Positions 6,916-7,065 of a stretch of 7,065 nt of DNA are shown piece by piece (position 1 is the stretch's first letter; each line of letters opens with the position of its first letter). A program made the position numbers and the translations under genes. The DNA lies in the NCBI GenBank assembly GCA_945929285.1, contig CAMEOC010000055.1, positions 1 to 7,065 of the forward strand, read 5' to 3'. Below the pieces are notes generated by a model that saw only the letters and a list, made by a program, of their open reading frames with translations, was not told where the DNA came from and searched no databases. This DNA is from an uncultured Mucispirillum sp. GTDB lineage: Bacteria > Chrysiogenota > Deferribacteres > Deferribacterales > Mucispirillaceae.

Positions 6916-7065
6916 TTATATTTGTTTATCCATAAGCATTTTTCTTATACCCACAATAGCTTTTGTTGGGTTAAGTTCTTTAGGGCATGCTTCCACGCAG
7001 TTATAGATTGTGTGGCAGCGCCATACGCCGTGTTTATCATTTAATATTGGTAAGCGTTCATAAGA
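6916..7065 (-). CDS. sdhB: Succinate dehydrogenase/fumarate reductase iron-sulfur subunit, C-terminal 49 residues
   Basis: C-terminal end of the iron-sulfur subunit of respiratory complex II (succinate:quinone oxidoreductase) or fumarate reductase. It passes electrons between the flavoprotein subunit and the membrane quinone. The 49 visible residues contain WRCHTIYNCVEACPKELNP, the ferredoxin-like CxxxxxCxxxCP motif, with Cys at visible positions 17, 23 and 27. These help ligate the [3Fe-4S] and [4Fe-4S] clusters. The following NPTKAI and basic tail are typical of the family's end. The stop is TAA at 6918-6916, and the 5' part lies beyond the right edge. The sequence alone cannot separate SdhB from FrdB. 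A terminator follows directly, so this is probably the last gene of its operon and unrelated in function to the genes downstream. Confidence 0.93.
   Translation of the reverse strand, partial: SYERLPILNDKHGVWRCHTIYNCVEACPKELNPTKAIVGIRKMLMDKQI

Noticed and set aside
6722..7006. Plus-strand open frame of 94 codons
   Set aside because: It crosses the NTPase start, a terminator and the antisense of the sdhB end, so it is not a plausible gene.
1..7065. Phase-variable homopolymer or short repeat tracts in the restriction genes
   Set aside because: I looked for long G/C runs and tandem repeats in hsdR and hsdM and found only ordinary A/T runs of up to about eight bases, with both frames intact.
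1..7065. CRISPR array, tRNA, insertion sequence or retron-like element
   Set aside because: No regularly spaced repeats, cloverleaf-like sequence, transposase frame or reverse transcriptase motif was found on either strand.

Overview
The window comes from a low-GC bacterium using the standard genetic code. All four genes lie on the minus strand and are read from right to left. The right edge holds the last 49 codons of a succinate dehydrogenase/fumarate reductase iron-sulfur subunit. This suggests a respiring or fumarate-reducing organism with an AT-rich genome. Its C-terminal wording (GVWRCHTIYNC, CPKELNPTKA) would suit groups such as Deferribacterota or Campylobacterota, but this is only an impression and the window does not settle the taxonomy.

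Layout in transcription order. (1) The sdhB/frdB 3' end (7065-6916) is followed by a strong intrinsic terminator (6891-6859). (2) A new promoter-like sequence with a perfect TTGACA box lies just beyond the terminator. It precedes an 842-residue P-loop NTPase of the YobI/KAP-like type (6766-4238), which carries a two-helix membrane hairpin between Walker A and Walker B. (3) After a 155-bp spacer, which holds a TATAAT box and a pair of near-identical 10/11-mers, comes hsdR, the motor and nuclease subunit of a type I restriction-modification system (4082-933). (4) hsdM, the adenine methyltransferase subunit, starts 10 nt after hsdR, and its ribosome binding site overlaps the hsdR stop codon. It runs off the left edge just before the expected NPP[FY] catalytic motif.

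How the genes work together: HsdR and HsdM are two of the three subunits of a type I restriction enzyme. The specificity subunit HsdS is not in the window and is expected to the left. The membrane NTPase sits between a housekeeping respiratory gene and the restriction operon, in the same orientation. Its architecture resembles KAP-type NTPases, a group that includes the phage-exclusion protein PifA, so a second defence function is a reasonable but untested inference. The region looks like a defence cassette placed downstream of the terminated sdh/frd operon. No mobile element, tRNA, CRISPR array, integrase or attachment site is visible.
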